A stretch of 64,000 nt of DNA from Acanthopleura granulata (GCA_016165875.1 JABBOT010000007.1:8155245-8219244); one strand, 5' to 3'. Numbered from the stretch's first letter, positions 45,330 to 57,303 are shown. Notes: generated by a model from the sequence alone, not told the origin. Made by a program: numbers and translations.

Positions 45330-46865
45330 TTTGTACAGTCACGTATGTAGCAAACCGCTCTGCACCACACTCCTGTTCATCCAAACTCAGTCACATCACA
45401 CCACTTTTCATCCAAGTTACACCACATTTCAGATACGCCGCACTGATGTTGATACAAGGAACACTACTATTACGCTGAGTATTGCGCCACACGCCTGTTG
45501 ATACACAGAACACCATAATTAAGCTACGCCATGCAAGCAACTTGTACACGGTAATTTATCTACTCCTTATTACGCGACACTTTTCTTCATTCTACGCCAC
45601 ATCCTAGTTCAGCTACGCTATACTCATGTTGATACATGGTACACCATCAACCAGTATCATTGACAATTCGACTTTTTCACACTTCTCATGATACAAGCTG
45701 AGGAACAATTCAACGACCCTGCGCTACTGCTTATTCATGTCATAACTTAATTCAGCTATGGCACCATCCTGTAATTCTGCGCTGCAGTACAAATCAATTA
45801 CAAGGATCACCACAACTCAGCTACGTCACGCACCTGCTGATACACGGTTCACCATTATTTAGCAACATTCAAATCACACAACAAGTTAGTCACGCCACTC
45901 TCCTGCTGATACCAGATACGCCACTATTCACCTAAGCCATATGCGCCCTTGTTGATGCATTCTACACCCAATCAACCAGAATCATTCTCCAGATCATCCA
46001 TGCTACACTATATTTCAGCTGTTATCATAGGAAGCTGCATCTTAGCTGCTGTCACACAACACTACATCCATGTTACACCACAGTTCAGCTATAATTATAG
46101 CAAACTACACAGCTGACATCTCAGTTACAGACACATAAGACTGCTGTTCACGCAGGCTACATTACAGTTCAGGTATAATCATAGCATACTGCAGATAAAC
46201 GGTCATTTCATCTACATGTCCAGAACACTAAAGTCCATCTATGCCAAACCACAGATCAGCTGAATTATGTGCCGCATAGCGAAATGAGGAAGCCATATAT
46301 CTGTCCTTGCTTTTGTTTACCACAAGCTCACCATCCAATCTGTGTCATCGCTATTGTTCATCCCAGCTTTACGCAATTTCTGCTCATCCTTGCTTTAGCA
46401 AACCCCGTGTTACCCCATATTACACAACTCAATTACGGCACACCCACTTTCACACTAGCTCCACCGAATGCCTTTTCATGTTACAAGCCCTAACTACACC
46501 AAAACCCTGTTCATTCTATTTGTCGATTCAGAATATCACAGTTCATCTATGCAATGCTAAACACACATCCCAGTTACAACACCTATTTTTACCATTGCTT
46601 GATGAAATCCCTGTGTGTCTATGCTGTCTGCTGCATGTCTCAGAAGCAGCAAACCTCCGATCATCCTAGATTCATTTAATCTTTGCTCTTCTAAATGAAA
46701 CCATACATCTCGCCATTCCTGCTTCAATTAATTCCCGATTATCTACGCTACTTTCCAACTTTGATCTACACCACTCTCATGTCCATCCTTGTGTCACCGA
46801 ATCCAGGTTTATCTACGTCATTCCGCACATACCAATTACACAAGATCCATGCTTATATTTAACTT
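45330..46865. repeat. Degenerate G-poor array, ~25-30-bp motif over 1.5 kb
   Basis: The plus strand is strikingly poor in G and made of loosely repeated words: CAGCTACGCCAC, TCCTGTTGATACAC, GGAACACCAT, CATCCATGTTACACCACA and CAGTTCAGCTATAATTATAGC. Spacing is irregular, so this is an old, scrambled minisatellite. Plus frames at 46269-46493 and 46307-46669 (120 codons) arise from the lack of stop-forming purines and are not called. The strand asymmetry could reflect transcription or replication direction. Confidence 0.7.
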
Positions 46866-46973
46866 AAAGGGAAAGGACTCGTAATGAGTTTGTGACTAGT
46901 GAACAGACCATTAAAACTGTATCTGAAAATACCTTCACTGAATTCTTTTAGGTCTTTAGGTCTCTTTATTCTG

Positions 46974-47200
46974 TGGTGGGGTTTATGGACCATTGATGAT
47001 GTGATCCACCGGTGACGTCACACAACTTTTTGTGCACCTTTACGTTCAGCTTTGAATATTGCTCTTGTGAAGACTACTCCTGTAGTGTTTGCCAGTGTAT
47101 GGAAGCGCTAATGTAGCATTAACTTTTTGCTTTATGGCCGAAATGTTGGCGAGACGTCACGGGTGAAGCACATCATCAATTTGGTCCATAAAACCCGCCA
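46974..47200. mobile_element. Small TIR element (MITE-like), ~227 bp
   Basis: The left end TGGTGGGGTTTATGGACC...TTGATGATGTG...GTGACGTC (46974-47019) is matched by the reverse complement of the right end (47153-47200), TGGCGGGTTTTATGGACC...TTGATGATGTG...GTGACGTC. The arms are ~46-48 bp with few mismatches. The interior is short and has no open frame, so the element would depend on a transposase made elsewhere. A target-site duplication could not be defined. Confidence 0.82.
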
Positions 47201-47435
47201 TACAATCCCAAAATTTGTCATCGTTTATTTTGGTAAAAAACTATCTAAAAAATTCAAGGAATGTATTTTTAGGGCTCTTTCCGTTTAGGACAGTTTTTGA
47301 TGTTGCATATCCCAGATTTACTCCACTTCTGTTAACTCAATATGTGTGATGACGCCATGTCATCATTCCTTGCTTTACCCCCACTCCACTTACATCCTAC
47401 GGAACCATGTAAAAGGGCAGGCCACAAGAGCAGCG
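47201..47435. other. Unassigned gap between the TIR element and family X
   Basis: The ~235 bp here carry no recognised repeat or open frame. Confidence 0.45.
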
Positions 47436-47625
47436 ACGAGAGTATATATGAGAGCTGGGAGATTGTCACATGTAACCCGATGAAATCTGGCCTTTTGTCA
47501 ATTTGCCTCAGTTAAACCACAGCAACGGCGACGGTGGAATATTTGAAAAAAAACAAGTAACACATAGTCGTGAAATCTGGCAACTTGTTCTGCCTGTTCA
47601 TATAAACGCTTAAATAGCACCAACT
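47436..47625 (+). repeat. Repeat family X, copy 4
   Basis: The plus strand reads TCACATGTAACCCGATGAAA, TCTGGCCTTTTGTCAATTTG, CCACAGCAACGGCGACGG and later GTTCATATAAACGCTTAAAT. These are the reverse complements of words in copies 2 and 3, giving an inverted pair around the 44.9-47.2 kb block. Part of the unit appears twice here (GATGAAATCTGG and GTGAAATCTGG). Confidence 0.65.
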
Positions 47626-49549
47626 CAAATGTCATGCACAACCACTATACCACGTCCATCCATGTACGTTGTCCTGCTGTTAATCCTACCTACATCACAA
47701 CACCAATCATGCCTTACCCCAGACGCACGCACCTGCACCAACCCTCCCGTCCATGCCGCACTGGCCAAGGCCGTACCAGTCTTTAAGTGTCCATCCGGTC
47801 GTCTGGGACCAACACTACCTTGCGCAAAAAAACCCTAAACAAAACAGGTCGTAAGTAGCTTTATGTCGGCAAGTCGACAACTACGGCTTGCCGGGATGAT
47901 TTGAAACCTGTCTGATTCACGACTTAAAAAATTATTTTGTTTGCGTCTAGAGTGTTGATCATACTTCAAATGCACAACGTAACTGATCTTGACGTTTATC
48001 GAGCATACTGCTGAACAGTTATGCTTTTTTGTTGTCGTGAAGAATATGTCTTTGGATTAAACTGCCTACGCTCACGACTTCTCAGCACTCCGATCCGCTT
48101 AGAGCCAACAATAGCATAATTCTATGACAGCGATAATTTTTGTTCTCGCGCTGTTTTTTTTTTTTTCGGTGTTTTTTTTTAACTCTTTTTTATGTTGAAA
48201 CCCGAGCACGGATTGAGATGAGATAAAGCCAACAGGCCAGCCGCGATGAACAGGAAGGTAAAACCTGACTGCTTTCACTGCTTTACTCTGTCTAAAAGCT
48301 AAAAAGAGCTTTTGTTCAGGGAGACGTACAAAGCTGCTTATTGGCGAGGGAAGTGATGCATGGCTGGGAAGATTAGTCATCCAAGTGACACTGTGGTTAT
48401 TGGGAATCGTAATGCTCAGCCGGGTGGTCTTCGTTCGACAGTATATATAGTCAATGCAGACAAAAATCCCTCTTCCTCGTTACTTGTGATGATAAGTGCT
48501 CAGCGGACACCAATCGTTTTGTAGTCTTTGGCCACATTCTGATATTGACCTAAATATTATCGGCTTTTTAGCCATGTGTCAAACTGTACTGAAGTTTGGC
48601 GCTGAGACGCTTGTAGCCAAGGTTACAAATGTGTTTAACGGACTTTCAGCTGTGACAGTTCGCCCATGACATATTTTTACCTTTTATAATCCAAGACAGG
48701 TCATTTACGGTGACAAGAATGTTTATCGTTCATATATTGTGGTAAACATCACACACTCATCAACAATAAGTGATAAAACTCTGACTGTGGTCTTCGAGCA
48801 AAGAAAAATAGCAAGAATATACATGTCACTGTGTCAACACAAACCCAAAGATGTGCCTGAAGTCCGCCATCTTGGAATTTCTCCCTCTTACTCTTGTTTA
48901 TTTCCTCTCAATCAAAGATTCAAATCCCAAATTAAAGCTTCGGTTTGTTTTACACATTCATCGGTAACCCGAACTATACCTATATCCCTCAAACGTATTT
49001 GTTACATCTGCATGTCGAAGTTCCTAACTCTTAATACTATATTTTCAGTAGATGTCAGTAGGCCGACTTTACTCAAGCTCTCCGAAGGAAAGAAATTTGT
49101 ACTATTACAACTTTAGCTCTGGCTGGTGCTTTTTTTTGGACTGGATAAAGACAATAAATCGCATCAGGAAAATATAATTCCAACCCTTTCGGCTTGTATA
49201 TGTATAACTGTAAATATGTATATCACAAGGAGTATGGGGGCACTGCAAGTGTTCAATGTCCATGAACTTCTTTGACCTCCAGCAGATAAACATAGACAGA
49301 CACTATCTGCAACGAGGCATTCGATTGGTTTTGAATAACAAATGGCTCATTGTACGCTGGAGAAATACTGGCACAAAAATCCTCACACTGGCTACCCGTG
49401 TCTCGTGGTGTGACCATGACTGACGACCCTGAAGGTCCAAATTCAGTTCTGACCGGTTTGCCCGCGGAGGTTTCCCGAGCTGGTTTCCCTAGTTCTCTTT
49501 GCTGTGTCCAAAGACCAAAGAACTTAATATATGTTAAAAAAGATATGAG
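47626..49549. other. No gene recognised
   Basis: The longest frame is 125 codons on the plus strand (48739-49116); it begins MVNITHSSTISDKTLTVVFE and has no family motif. A poly-T run pair occupies 48154-48182, and its complement gives lysine runs in a 93-codon minus frame. A 69-codon proline- and threonine-rich frame is at 47629-47838. None is called. Confidence 0.4.
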
Positions 49550-49660
49550 ATTACAGTATAGGATAGAGCGTGAAAACCAGAGCAGCTATGACGCTGTGAA
49601 AGTTGACAAATGATTACAGGTGAGGAGTGAGGTTTCATTGTAACTGTTCAGGAAAATACT
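49550..49660 (+). repeat. Repeat family X, copy 5 (partial)
   Basis: The words GAGCGTGAAAACCAGAGCAG, CTATGACGCTGTGAAAGTTG and ACAAATGATTACAGG follow the order of copy 1 at 15.05 kb. The end of the unit is not clear. An 87-codon plus frame ends inside it. Confidence 0.55.
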
Positions 49661-51124
49661 TACACAGCACCAACTTGCCTCCTTGCACCACGTCTTAAGA
49701 TGTAGGTGATAAAATACTATTCTTACAAACGGTTTTGAGTCGACCCTAAAACACTAATCAAATACATAATTACACACTTTCTAAAGGAACCTCCACCCTA
49801 TCCTCAGGCTTTTCTCTCCTCACGTGTAATATTACACCACCCTAACAAGAACTTTTCACCGACAACACAAACATAGATGTATAATTATTCATTTATGGCA
49901 CGGTACCACAGTATGCCCTACGATGGTATCTGAATCTCAGGACCATGTACCCAGAAAACATGTTTCTGTCTTCGTGTTTAAATATTCATTCTACAGTCGT
50001 ATCGCTTTACCTAATGGTCTCGTGGACTTAAAACCCACGTTCATTGTTATAACTTCTCTACGGAAATTTGTGTAAAAGCAGATGTCTTAGCGTTAATGGT
50101 GGTACCGTGGATGACAGTTCCAAAACTGATGAGGGCCAAAAATAAAAGAAAAACAGCTGTCTTTAACACTGAATGAATCTTCTTCTATCGTCCTGTGGTC
50201 ATTTTTGGTACCCTAATCAATGCTCTATTGCGCTACAGTGTTCCACATTGCCTTTAGTGAATACATATAATATATCCGAAACAAATCAAAAGTATGCCCA
50301 AATATTTTTTAAGGTATCACAAACACTGGTGTAAGGTTGGCAAGTCTTTGTCTGGGGAAAAACCACACTTTCTATACATGGTTTCCTTCTTTTCGTAATA
50401 CATAGTTTACATCATCTCCAGGCGTTGATATCGACGTAATTCAAAATGACGCCGCTAAAATTTTCTACCAAGTGCTGTATGTTGAATGTTCGTTATATGT
50501 ACGCCTGTAATTATAAGACTCTATGTCATTATAGGTAATAACTTTACTGTGATGTCTGCAACTGATACCTATATGCATTGTCATGATATCGAATCATTAT
50601 AGACCTTTATTGTTTTCTTTTTCCGGGTACTCAATGTTTTGCCCTTTAACACATATTGAAAGGGAATTGCAGCTTTCAATATAATTTAACACTCTCAAGT
50701 ATTCCTTGCGCGACGGATGTCACAAGTTGCTGTCGTTACCATGTACACCATTTTGAAATAAAACAAATTTTAAGAATACAGATACGGTAATAAAAAAAAG
50801 ATTGATGGCTAGTCTGTCAATAGCCCTGAAATCTAATTACGTCATCCATCATTTAGAGGAAGACATTGTTTGTGAAAGTCACATCCATGCATGCATCGTT
50901 TCTATGTTAGACATGAAGTCGTTCGCGTTGTCAATACACAGTCTGACTCAAGTGGTGTATTCACGACCAGATTTCTCTCAGATTGCACCGGCGTAAATTG
51001 GTACGATCAAATTATGGGGGAGGACTTGATATGCACACACTAGCCAGTTTCAACATACATATACATTTTCGAGGAAGCCAGCATGAGTTGGGCATGAACT
51101 CACACCAGCTGATGACAATCTCGC
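49661..51124. other. No gene; two faint SINE fragments
   Basis: At 49732-49767 TTTGAGTCGACCCTAAAACA...AATCAAATACATAA resembles a SINE 3' end in plus orientation. At 51068-51108 GAGGAAGCCAGCATGAG...GAACTCACA is a reversed piece of the SINE around box B. The only frame is 64 codons at 50802 without motif. Confidence 0.45.
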
Positions 51125-51301
51125 GGGCCATATTTCACTAAAAGTCGTAAATCGTAACTCACGTCCTGACAAAAAAAATTACGGCATACGACCGTTTCAC
51201 TAAAAAACAGCACAATATTATGCATGTTTTACTGTGTACCGACTGGTAAAACTTAGGGATTATGATTTACGACTAAAGACATCTTAGTGAGAGACTGGGT
51301 C
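51125..51301. mobile_element. Small TIR element (MITE-like), ~177 bp
   Basis: The left end GGGCCATATTTCACTAAAAG followed by TCGTAAATCGTAA pairs with the reverse complement of the right end, GACCCAGTCTCTCACTAAG...TCGTAAATCATAA. The TTTCACTAA plus GTCGTAAATC layout is kept on both sides, with an extra ~10 bp between the words on the right. The interior has no frame. No target-site duplication was settled. Confidence 0.65.
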
Positions 51302-52367
51302 ATTGCCCTGCGCTTGGGGGCTAACATCCAGCACACATACAATCATAATTTTTAGCTGTAGCCCGTTAAGGTCATGTTTTATCTTAATTCCTTGAAAGAC
51401 ATACTAAACTTTGCTTAAACTACGGCATAAAACAAATTTATAAATAGACAAATTCTTCACATTTAGCGACAAATTACAGTACCAAAAAGATACGCACCTT
51501 CCTTCCCTATTGTCATCTGTGGAGAACCACACAGGGCTTCCACAATCCTAATGTTACACTTAATCGACAGGAGACTGGAGTTGACAATCATAACCAGATT
51601 AGGCTCAGTCTAATTTTTTCAGAAACTGTATATTCAGAAACGTCATTGGTTCATACAACCCCTCATTGGAAGCTGCACCTGTATTACAAGAAGTTTACAA
51701 ACAAACAAACAAAAACATTCTTCACCCATTTTTTCTTCGGGAAATTCAAAGTTATGGGAATTATGTTTCCTTGTTTGAAAATGCGCTTGTACGCTGTTTT
51801 CTTCCTCTGTGACATGTGTTCCAGGATTAAAAGATTTCGACGGTGCCCATCGAAGCATTTTTCGTTAAATGTGCAAAGTTTGTGCAAGATGTATATTAAA
51901 TAGGGACATCTATTTGGCATAACAGGCATTTCAAAAACTGCGCCAAAATCATATGTAGTTAATCAGCGGTGTGTTAGAGTAGTCCGAATGTGTAAAGGCG
52001 TGCAATAACTGACCACATAATCCGTGCCAACTTTAATGTAAACATTAGATACATTGGTTGTTAAGTTAGGAAGACTCTTGAAACACCATGCCAAAAGTCC
52101 CTTGCATTAAGTAAGAAGGCATCATCGCTCAAACAGTTCAAAGTTCTGTTTCCATTTATATTTTTATCTCTTTAGTACTTGAAGTCCTGTGTAAGAACTT
52201 ACCATAAACCAAGGCAGATTACATAGACTTCGCCGAGTACTTCTTGACGTAACCTTGCACTCAAATGGGAAGACCTAATTAGTCATGCGTTAATATTCCA
52301 TCTTTAGCCCTTTGTCCGCTATGGCCACTAGCAGCTACAATTACAGTTGTAGTTTTAATGTCACTTC
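51302..52367. other. No gene recognised
   Basis: Three overlapping frames on both strands cover 51643-51929 (71-85 codons), all unrecognised. Their lysine/phenylalanine-rich parts come from an AAACAAACAAACAAAAAC tract at 51697 and a nearby T-rich run. Confidence 0.45.
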
Positions 52368-52383
52368 ACTATTTCATGATTAA

Positions 52384-52641
52384 TTTAATTGACTGATGCT
52401 TTAATCCGTACTCAAGAATATTTCACTTATACGATGGCGGCCAGCATTATGGTGGGAGGAAACCCGGCAGAGCCCGGGGGAAACCCACCACCAATCACTG
52501 GTTGCTGGCAGACCTTCCCACGTACGGAAGGAGATGAAGGCAGCATTAGCTGGACATGATCTCAGAGTCACCGCATTGGTGGCAGGCTTCCGGTTCATTA
52601 CGCTGTGGTAGCGCGCTAACCAACTGAGACACGGAGGCCCC
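52384..52641 (-). mobile_element. Essentially full-length tRNA-SINE with target-site duplication (minus)
   Basis: From the plus strand: 3' end (GACTGATGCTTTAATCCGTA...), core CCAGCATTATGGTGGGAGG, box B region near 52555, and head TAGCGCGCTAACCAACTGAG then ACACGGAGGCCCC, the reversed box A and 5' end. This is the most complete copy, at ~258 bp. The flanks ACTATTTCATGATTAA (52368-52383) and ACTATTTAATGATGAA (52642-52657) match at 14 of 16 positions. The (ATAA)n tail has decayed. An 80-codon minus frame inside is accidental. Confidence 0.92.
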
Positions 52642-52657
52642 ACTATTTAATGATGAA

Positions 52658-55234
52658 TGAGTAAGCAATAGACAAATACACATATCATTTCATATCAAAA
52701 ATGGAAGATACTCTATTTCATCTTGAGTTTACCTTTTTTAGTATTAGTATAGTTTTAGTGTTTTAAATGAAGCATTTCGCTGAATTTGGATTGATTGACA
52801 TCCACCTTATAGAGCTACTTGAAAGCCTCTTGGAAACACGTTGTATTAAATTTTTATAGGAAATCTGTCTGTGTTGGCGTCGAAGGTATCATTTAAAGGC
52901 ATGTGTGCATCTGAAAATGCATGTTTACAAGCCAAGGTTGAGTTGACATTTGGCAAAGCAAATACTTTACTTCAGTATAATTTGGCAGTTAACGGAGTAT
53001 GAAGGATAATAGCAGGGACAAAGGCTGTTCAGTGTGTGTGGCACATTTGCAACCTGTTTCCCGATTATGGCTTTTTTCTGATACTTGGGTTAGTCACTTG
53101 TGAATTTCGCATAGGTACCTAGGTACGGTACTGTAAAGCACTCGCACAAGGAACTAATACAATGTAGGTGCATCAGTTGTCAATTAGGTCCGCAAAAAAG
53201 CAACACTGAATCTTCTGGAAAAAAACAAGACTTGCGAAAGAACTCTTGTGGTTAATTATTTACTTAATGTTTTTTTCTTAACGAGTTCCAACAGCAACCG
53301 CAGAAGACTACAGTATTTGGGGTTTTTTTTCTTTGGTTTTTGTATTGCTGTTTTTTTCTTCCTCTTCACCGGAGCTTGAATTATTCAGCATTATGTAAAA
53401 CAGGGAAGCCAGGAGAGATGTGATCCAGGCAAGGTCGCATTTTACCTCAACAAATGATCAAAGATCAATTAAAAGAGAACAATACACTAGATGCTAAATT
53501 AATTATTTTGTCTTATTGGACCATCTAACTGTACCACAGGACAGCGTCTTCCGCAGTGAGGGGAGACTAGTCATTAATAATTGAGCAATCGCAAACCGCA
53601 GTTGTTATTTATGTGTCCCTTTAGTCTAACGAGGCGACTGTTGTTTTGTCAGAAGGGGTAAGAGGTCGACAAAAGGCACGGGGAAGAGCAGTATTGACAT
53701 TTATGATTATAACCCTATAATGCAAACCTAGCCTATTCAATACCGTGAGAGCAATTCTGTATCGCTAGGCACTACCAATAACAAGAATAAATGTATTCAC
53801 CATGATTTATCATCTGTTCTGCAAATTCTATTGTTCGGTCTCAAAAGACTGGTTCAAGTGAAACACGTCAGCAATTATCATTGGATGCCGGTTTGCAATT
53901 GTTCACTGTGGATTGGTTGATAAAGATGTACACGTGTTATCACCTGAAAAGACGATGTATCGACAGCATACTTAGCTAATATCTTATGCAAATGTGGCGT
54001 TTGCTCGACGGAATATGTTTTATCATGTTCAAAATAAGTCGCTTGATATTTTGTACACCTGTACATTATGTTAAGTTTCTTGATAGATATTTATAACGTA
54101 AAATAAAATGCACTATAAATTTTTAGCATTTATAATGCTGCCTATATTCAAAATTGTCTTCTCTTTACTATTTGACACTTTCTCTGTTTTTCCAGAATAT
54201 ATTACAATGGCTGATGTGGGATCCCTAACTAGATCAAACATGTTCGTCAAACCTAGTTACTGCACTGGGCACCAGGAAGCGCAAGCGCGGGACGACGATC
54301 TTCCGGCATAGTGTCATCCGATGGAGTCTGGTCTTTATCAACTGGACTTTCTTGTTATGGAATTGATCTCAAGTTTATTTCATCGGTCGACTCATATGTC
54401 TAGATATTTATTAATATACTTTTGTGGACCTGTTTGATGTAGTGCTCTTGATATCTTTTGCGTTTAGTTGGGAGCTGACAGACTTAACACTGAAAGTTAC
54501 ATGATGGGAAATAGCTACTGTTTTCAGATAATAGAATTTCACTACAAGCAACTCTAAAATATCGCTCTCTGAATTGTTCAGTACAGATTGTCTATGATTA
54601 AGTCACCATTAGAAGAAAAGCTACACGCATGAAAATGACTTATGAATATCTCTAGATAAAAATATCTCTATATTCTTTATTTGTAGATTTAATTGATTGG
54701 TATTTAAAGCCATGCCCAAGAAAATATCATTTTAAGAACGGACACTTCGCGATTGGTTGAAGAGGTAACGTCAATTAGGTTCCTGTTTATTAGTTTTGCG
54801 TTATAACTGGATGATGTGCAGTCTTATTGATGAACATGTAGGTACCTTATATTCTGTGGTTTATGCATGCTTTACTATCGATTCATATACAGTTTTAATG
54901 GTATGTACACTAAATTATTCGGTTTATGTATGTTTTATGATTGCTTGATGTACAGTTTCAACAAATATTTCTGTTCACGATTAATTGAAGTAGAGTTTTA
55001 TTGACGGATGTGAAAAAACTTCTATGTCGGCGTCTTTTCGAGTATTTATAAAAATGTACAGTGTATCCTTAAAACTGTAATCTTTAGACGCCATGGATAT
55101 CCGTACCCCATTATCCACATGTCTAGGTTCCATTAATTGTCAACAACACCAGCTTTGGGGACGTGCATATGTGTGCAGCTCTCAATCCCGTCAGCCCCGG
55201 GGACCTCCATAAGTGTATAGTCTCCCCGTGGGCG
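52658..55234. other. No gene; one SINE tail remnant
   Basis: Only short frames occur (60-67 codons). T-rich tracts are at 53269-53363. At 54688-54735 TTAATTGATTGGTATTTAAA, GCCATGCCCAAGAAAATATC is a decayed reversed SINE 3' end. Confidence 0.45.
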
Positions 55235-55575
55235 GGCTATAGTTGCAGGTGCCTGTTACCGACGATGAATGCGGCTGTCGTCAGCTATAATTTTGGGCGT
55301 AGCCAATGCTGATGGTGGGTGTGGCCAATGTTGATTGTTTGTGTAGTCGGTGATGGATATCGATGTTGCCAATGCTGACTGTGAGTGTACCCAGTGGTGA
55401 TCGTGGGCGTTGCCAGTGCTGATCGGGGGTGCAGCCCACTGGCTACGTGAATGTGGGTGCAGACAATGCTGACTGGGTATAGTTAATGCTGATTGTGGGT
55501 GTAGCCAATTTTGATTGTGGCTCTAGCCAACGCTGCAGATACACGTATATGTTACCAATGCTGAATGCGGTTTTG
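55235..55575. repeat. ~24-bp minisatellite, degenerate, ~12 copies
   Basis: The motif GTGGGTGTAGCCAATGCTGA followed by TTGT recurs at 55294, 55316, 55368, 55404, 55452, 55478 and 55496, with variants between. Spacing is mostly 22-26 bp, with expanded gaps. The array sits in a locally G+T-rich strand and has no long frame. Confidence 0.8.
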
Positions 55576-55844
55576 AAGGTTGCTGCGGGTGGTTACATCA
55601 TAAGTTGCCAGCTATTGTTCATGCAACGCGCAAATCTAACCAGTGGAATGCATTTATGATGAAGCCTAAGGCCCGAAAGACCCAGCTCTCAGCTGCTGAT
55701 GTGGCCGTTCAAAGGACTGTGTCTTTAATCAGGATTATATCCAAAGCTATTCACCGATATGCATACAGCCAACTGGGGCGATGAAATAGATTAGATTCAG
55801 TAGACAGCTATGAAGTTGAAGGCCACGAATTGTGCCGCACATGT

Positions 55845-56255
55845 AGGACCTAGAATAGATGTAAGTTCCTGTAGGGTATGTAGCTGTAGAAACATAGGTG
55901 AAGTAGTTTGTAGATGTAGAGGTAGTGGAATATAGAGGTAGTTTGTCTGTAGTTATAGACATTAGATGTAGTTATGATAGAAAATCAGTGTACCTTAGCT
56001 GTAGTGTAGACCTTAGATGCCTTGCCAGAATTGAAATATATATTTGGTGGAAGTGTAGTTACTAGGAATAGTCGTCAGATGTTTTGATATTATAAATAAA
56101 GATTGTGTAGAAGTAGTGATATTGGAAGAGGTTAAGCACAATGAATTATGTACGGAGCATGGAGATGTAGGGGTGTGGAGTGTGTATGGAGTATAGAGAT
56201 ATGGGAGTACGGACGATGTATGCAGTATGGAAGTATAAGAGTATGGATGTTAGTT
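55845..56255. repeat. GTAG/GTATGGAG-rich low-complexity DNA
   Basis: Short words such as GATGTAGAGGTAGT, TGTAGTTATAGACATTAG, and later GGAGTATAGAGATATGG recur without a fixed period. There are two sub-blocks (55845-56015 and 56145-56255) separated by ordinary sequence. The complement yields the tyrosine/threonine-rich minus frame at 55747-55962, which is not called. Confidence 0.6.
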
Positions 56256-56918
56256 GAAATGTTGTTAGCTTGACTGAAAACCCAAAGCCACATTCAGCAT
56301 TGGATTTAACGGTGTTTTAGGGTGTATATCCCCGGAGAAGTGTAGTTTTTTCTTTTAAATCACGGTTACAATCTTCGCCGTGGTTTATCGTGTGATGCTG
56401 TGTAAATCTGAATTTGTGATTTTCAGTTACAGTTATATGTAGTATACGAGATCTAGTGGGGCTTCGTGGTTAACGGTGCTTTGTTACACTTTTGTAGTAC
56501 ATGACACCATTTCTTGACAATTATACGGATCGTATAACCCCACAGAAACCCCATCATAAGTGCCAATTAGTGCCAGGTTTTAAGTTAGTCGGATTGCAAA
56601 AAGTTCCACTGCTTATCCTATTGGTTTTACGGATTTTACACTATCACGCATATCAATAAAACATGTATCATTTTTATCACGCGACAAAACCATTGACTCT
56701 CCCGATATCCTTAATTTATATGGCCTGCACACGTGCAATATCACTGACAATATTATGGTCAATATAGAATATTTACAATTATATTGATCGTCTATAATGC
56801 GATATTAAATCGGAATGTAACTGATCAAAATATTGACGAAATCCAGACAACTGACCAATCAATATTTTGACAAAGTCAAGTGAACATAAAGGGAAGAAAA
56901 GCCTTTCTCCGCTAATTT
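56256..56918. other. No gene; small palindrome at 56.46-56.56 kb
   Basis: GTGGGGCTTCGTGGTTAA at about 56457 pairs loosely with AACCCCACAGAAACCCCAT at about 56537, enclosing TTATACGGATCGTATAA, itself a palindrome. It could be the remnant of a small TIR element. No open frames are present. Confidence 0.4.
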
Positions 56919-57145
56919 CCCTCTGAGGGTGTCTATTATCTCATAATATCCTTTAGGCTTATATATGAATTCTTAGGGAATATCATTTCATGCGGCCTGT
57001 ATTTCATGGAACATTTTTTGCTTCTGATGGCGTCTATTATCTCCAAATATCCTTTGAGCCTATAGATGAACTTGTAGCGGATATCATTTCATGGGGCTTT
57101 TGTTTCATGAACCGTTTTGTCGTAGTTATTCTTCTGATACCCTCA
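56919..57145. repeat. Two tandem copies of a ~101-bp unit
   Basis: CTGAGGGTGTCTATTATCTC at about 56922 and CTGATGGCGTCTATTATCTC at about 57024 start two similar units that both continue with AATATCCTTT, TATAGATGAA or TATATATGAA, GGATATCATTTCATG and TTTCATGGAAC-like words. A third unit begins (TTCTGATACCCTCAG) but soon stops. Confidence 0.78.
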
Positions 57146-57303
57146 GAATTCTGAAAGAGGTTAATTGTAACTTTCCCTTCTATTAACGCAGACAACTTTC
57201 ATTATAAATATAGCATCATGAACATACTGAAAATAAACCTTATAATTATAACATATTCATTAACATATTAATGGAACAAATCGATTCGTCTAAGTGTTTC
57301 CAC

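Noticed and set aside
46307..46669. 120-codon cysteine/histidine/threonine-rich plus frame
   Set aside because: It lies inside the G-poor degenerate array, where stop codons are rare by composition.
48739..49116. 125-codon plus frame beginning MVNITHSSTISDKTLT
   Set aside because: No family, signal or membrane pattern recognised, and no splice evidence could be read; left as unassigned DNA.
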